Source: Bacilli bacterium (lineage in GTDB: Bacteria > Bacillota > Bacilli > RF39 > UBA660). Taken from it: a DNA stretch of 64,000 nt. The stretch spans positions 176,569-240,568 of the forward strand of contig JAFXSE010000026.1 in assembly GCA_017525855.1 (NCBI GenBank). The letters run 5' to 3'. Positions 61,396 to 64,000 of this stretch are shown here, one piece after another. A program made the position numbers and the translations under genes. A model generated the notes under the pieces. That model was not told the DNA's origin. It saw nothing but the letters and a program-made list of their open reading frames with translations, and ran no database searches. Position 1 is the stretch's first letter. Every line of letters begins with the position of its first letter.

Positions 61396-62217
61396 ATGCC
61401 AGAAAAACCGGAAGTCATAACAGTTGCTAAAGCTCTTTCTAAAAAAGTAATTGGAAAAAAAATAACAAATACAAAAGTCCTTTGGAATAATATAATAAAA
61501 GAACCAAGTAAAGAAGAGTTTATTAGAAGAATTAAAAATCAAACAATTAAAGATATAACAACACGAGGTAAATTCTTAGTATTTATTCTAGATACTGATG
61601 TATTACTAATTCATCTAAGAATGGAAGGTAAGTTTACTTTTAGAAATATAGGAGAAGAACTTAGTAAGCATGAACATGTAATATTCACACTTGATAATAA
61701 TGAAGAAATGAGATTTCATGATGTTAGAAAGTTTGGCAAAATGTATTTATTTAAAAAAAGTGAAGTATATAAAGTTAAACCATTAGTAGATTTAGGTTAT
61801 GAATATGATTCTAAAGAATTAACTAAAGAATATTTATATTCAAAACTAAATACAAAAAAACTACCTATAAAAACAGTATTACTTGATCAAAGTATAATAA
61901 CAGGTATAGGTAATATTTATGATGATGAGATTCTTTTCTTAAGTCATATATCCCCACTTAGAAAATCTAATCAAATTACTATGGAAGAATGTGAAAGCAT
62001 TATAAATAATACAAGAATAACTTTAAATAAAGCTATAGAATTAGGTGGAACAACTATAAAAAGTTTTACATCAAGTGAAGGAGTACATGGTAAGTTTCAA
62101 AATGAACTGTTAGTTCATGGAAAGAAAAAGGGACTATGTCCTAAATGTGGTAGCAAAATAATTAATATTAGAATTAATGGAAGAGGAACATATTATTGTG
62201 AAAAATGTCAAAAATAA
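61396..62217 (+). CDS. mutM: Formamidopyrimidine-DNA glycosylase MutM (Fpg)
   Basis: MutM excises oxidised purines such as 8-oxoguanine and nicks the abasic site. The 273-aa protein begins MPEKPEV, with the catalytic Pro2 and Glu3 (the usual Leu4 is Lys). LLIHLRMEGKF, FHDVRKFGKMYL, DQSIITGIGNIYDDEILF and the helix-two-turns-helix follow, and the zinc finger CPKCGSK ... CEKC closes the protein. AGGAG precedes the ATG. It is co-transcribed with polA. Confidence 0.96.
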   Translation: MPEKPEVITVAKALSKKVIGKKITNTKVLWNNIIKEPSKEEFIRRIKNQTIKDITTRGKFLVFILDTDVLLIHLRMEGKFTFRNIGEELSKHEHVIFTLDNNEEMRFHDVRKFGKMYLFKKSEVYKVKPLVDLGYEYDSKELTKEYLYSKLNTKKLPIKTVLLDQSIITGIGNIYDDEILFLSHISPLRKSNQITMEECESIINNTRITLNKAIELGGTTIKSFTSSEGVHGKFQNELLVHGKKKGLCPKCGSKIINIRINGRGTYYCEKCQK

Positions 62218-62250
62218 GAAAATTTTTTTACAAAAATATTTTCTTTTTTT
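62216..62250 (+). terminator. Rho-independent terminator after mutM
   Basis: AAGAAAAT pairs with ATTTTCTT across an A/T-rich loop and leads into a T-run. A TATAAT box for pyk follows at 62262-62267. Confidence 0.75.
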
Positions 62251-62298
62251 CATTTGTATAGTATAATTTAACTTGTCAAAAAGAATGGAGTGAAAAAA

Positions 62299-63711
62299 AT
62301 GAGAAAAACAAAAATGATTTGTGGTATTGGACCAGCAACTCATGACTGGGAAGTATTTAAGAAATTAGTACAAAATGGTTTAAATGTTGTTCGTGTTAAT
62401 TTTTCACATGCAACAATGGAAGAAAGAGCAAGAGATGAAGAACTTGCTAAAATGGCACGTGAACAATTAGGCAAAGATGTAGCAATTCTTTTCGATACTA
62501 AAGGACCAGATCTTAGAACAGGAGTATTTGAAAATAATTTAATTGAATTTAAAGCAGGTAATACAATTAGAATTGTAAAAGAAGAAGTTGAAGGAAATGC
62601 AGAAAGAATTTGTTTCAATTATCCTACAGTTATTGATAACTTAAAAGTTGGTACAGAGATTTTATTAAACGATGGTTTTGTACGTCTTGAAGTAATATCA
62701 GTAGAACAAGATGGAGTAACTTGTAAAATACTAGATGATGCATCACTTAAGAGTAGACGTGGTGTAAATATTCCAGGAGTTGAACTTAATATACCATTTA
62801 TCTCAAAAGAAGATGAAGAGGACATTAAATATGCTTGTGAACATGATGGTGATTTCTTAGGAATTTCATTTGTATCAAGCGCAGAGGATGTAAGAGCTGC
62901 TCGTCGCTTACTAGAAAAGTATGGAAGAGCTGACATGCCAATCCTATCAAAAATAGAAACTAAAAAAGCTATAGAAAACATAGATGAGATTATTGATGAA
63001 ACTGATGGTGTTATTGTTGCTCGTGGAGATTTAAGTGTTGAAGTACCATTTATAGAGGTACCAGTACTTCAAAAGGAAATCTTAAGAAAAAGTCGTGAAA
63101 AAGGTAAATTCTGTATAGTAGCAACTGAAATGCTTAAGAGTATGTGTACAAATTCAAGACCAACTAAAGCAGAACTTACAGACATATCTACAGCTGTATT
63201 TGATGGAACAGATGCAGTATGGTTAAGTGATGAAACAACAATTGGAGCTCATCCAGATCTTGCATCTCAATACTTAGGAGAAGTTGCTGATGTAGCTGAG
63301 GAATACTATGATTTATATGGAACTTACTATGATGTAGAAGGTTCATCTGATATGACTGACTTAATTGCTCGTAGTGTTGTAACTGTTGCAGAAGACTTAA
63401 ATGTTAAAGTAATAGTTGCTGCAACTATGAGTGGATTTACAGCTAGAAAAATCAGTAACTTAAAACCAGCTGCACCAATACTTGCTGCTGTACCTAATGA
63501 AAGAGTAGCTCGTAGCTTAGTATTAAATTGGGGTGTATATCCAGTAGTAACTGGTGAATATGAATCAACTGATCAATTAGTAGAAGACGCTATTAAACGT
63601 GCTAAAGAATTTGTTAAACTTGAAAAAGGAGATAAGATCTTAATCACTGGTGGCTTCCCTAACACAGGAAATAAAAATACTAACTTCATGAAAATTGAAG
63701 AAATTAAATAA
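62299..63711 (+). CDS. pyk: Pyruvate kinase, divergent
   Basis: Pyruvate kinase makes ATP and pyruvate from phosphoenolpyruvate. The 470-aa protein has VNFSHATMEERARD, FDTKGPDLRTG, the PK beta-barrel insertion, the catalytic Lys in LSKIET, VARGDLSVEVP, and VATEMLKSMCTNSRPTKAEL, plus a full C-terminal domain. Several normally strict positions differ: CGIGPAT for C-T-I-G-P-A-S, ARGDLSVE for ARGDLGVE, and WLSDETTIGAHP for MLSGETAxGxYP. It lacks the extra C-terminal PEP-utilising domain of Bacillus. GGAG supports ATG 62299. It is probably functional but could have altered regulation. Confidence 0.88.
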   Translation: MRKTKMICGIGPATHDWEVFKKLVQNGLNVVRVNFSHATMEERARDEELAKMAREQLGKDVAILFDTKGPDLRTGVFENNLIEFKAGNTIRIVKEEVEGNAERICFNYPTVIDNLKVGTEILLNDGFVRLEVISVEQDGVTCKILDDASLKSRRGVNIPGVELNIPFISKEDEEDIKYACEHDGDFLGISFVSSAEDVRAARRLLEKYGRADMPILSKIETKKAIENIDEIIDETDGVIVARGDLSVEVPFIEVPVLQKEILRKSREKGKFCIVATEMLKSMCTNSRPTKAELTDISTAVFDGTDAVWLSDETTIGAHPDLASQYLGEVADVAEEYYDLYGTYYDVEGSSDMTDLIARSVVTVAEDLNVKVIVAATMSGFTARKISNLKPAAPILAAVPNERVARSLVLNWGVYPVVTGEYESTDQLVEDAIKRAKEFVKLEKGDKILITGGFPNTGNKNTNFMKIEEIK

Positions 63712-63736
63712 TTTAAATTGAAGATTGATAAAAAAG

Positions 63737-63763
63737 ATATAGGACATAGTCTTATATTTTTTT
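63737..63763 (+). terminator. Rho-independent terminator after pyk
   Basis: ATATAGGAC pairs with GTCTTATAT (one G-T pair) around ATA, followed by seven T. Confidence 0.85.
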
Positions 63764-63842
63764 GTTGCTTTACACATAAAATAAAAGTAATTGTTTTTTT
63801 TAAATTTAATTATGATACAATTATAATAAGGTGAGTATGACT

Positions 63843-64000
63843 ATGAAGAGATATAAAAAGAAAAATAGATTAGTAATTTTACTTATTTTAGTACTAATGA
63901 TATCAGTAGGTTATGCAGCAATTACAACAACTTTAAAGATTAATGGTACAAGTAAGGTAAAAAAAGCAGGATGGAGTATCTATTGGGACAATGTTCAAAT
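63843..64000 (+). CDS. Exported protein with N-terminal signal, cut by the window edge
   Basis: Only the first 52 codons are present. KRYKKKN followed by a hydrophobic helix (LVILLILVLMISVGYAAI) forms a signal peptide or anchor, then TTTLKINGTSKVKKAGWSIYW. The SVGYAA region followed by a beta-strand, W-S-I-Y-W pattern is typical of secreted Firmicutes surface proteins related to the TasA/camelysin group, but the fragment is too short to be sure. AAGGTG supports ATG 63843 (an in-frame ATG lies at 63837). Confidence 0.6.
   Translation, partial: MKRYKKKNRLVILLILVLMISVGYAAITTTLKINGTSKVKKAGWSIYWDNVQ

Noticed and set aside
1..64000. tRNA or rRNA genes
   Set aside because: None was recognised on either strand, although a short tRNA could be missed without a scanning tool.

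Overview
The window is AT-rich DNA (by eye well under 35% GC) from a low-GC Gram-positive bacterium. TGA is a normal stop (for example miaA at 7985-7987 and the small peptide gene ending at 38334), so the genetic code is the standard bacterial one and not the Mycoplasma code. Several traits fit an uncultured gut Bacilli lineage related to Mollicutes (RF39-like): a ClpB lacking its N-terminal domain under CIRCE control, an archaeal-type prolyl-tRNA synthetase, a tkt-sirA-yneF gene order as in Bacillus, and a type VII secretion (T7SSb) locus. The taxonomic assignment is inference.

Layout. 1-2351: end of a T7SS-associated module (partial gene, a 578-aa membrane-anchored low-complexity protein, a DUF4176 protein). 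2411-9671: DNA repair and tRNA genes uvrC, mutL and miaA, plus two unknown genes. 9692-11860: CIRCE element and clpB. 11947-27816: the T7SS locus proper, with EssC ATPase, EsaB/YukD, a WXG100-like substrate, three small helical proteins, a second DUF4176 protein, a 2198-aa multidomain putative effector, and four small downstream genes that are immunity candidates. 27950-32989: tkt, sirA-like, polysaccharide deacetylase, yneF, proS. 33003-37407: alpha/beta hydrolase, probable 6S RNA, unknown genes and tcdA. 37431-54634: a Wzx/Wzy-type exopolysaccharide locus (phosphatase, chain-length regulator, BY-kinase, bacillosamine-type sugar enzymes, initiating transferase, an unusual GNAT / PLP-enzyme / ATP-grasp cassette, glycosyltransferases, polymerase, pyruvyltransferase, flippase, LCP ligase). 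54632-57531: a small defence- or mobile-like island with two near-identical 190-bp promoter-leader-terminator repeats, a DUF1016 nuclease, a broken ORF6N gene and a RhuM-Fic fusion. 57553-62217: lexA, a divergent SOS-controlled 49-aa membrane peptide, polA, mutM. 62299-end: pyruvate kinase and the start of an exported protein.

Most noteworthy: (i) the giant T7SS-linked protein, in which I see a nucleotidyltransferase-like domain, a zincin-like HExxH domain followed by a second copy that has lost every metal ligand, and a HopA1-like C-terminus; (ii) the duplicated leader/attenuator placed in front of two unrelated toxin- or nuclease-type genes; (iii) the LexA-lexA divergent promoter driving a single-pass micropeptide where Bacillus has yneA. 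All family calls are from reading the sequence only; no database search was run.
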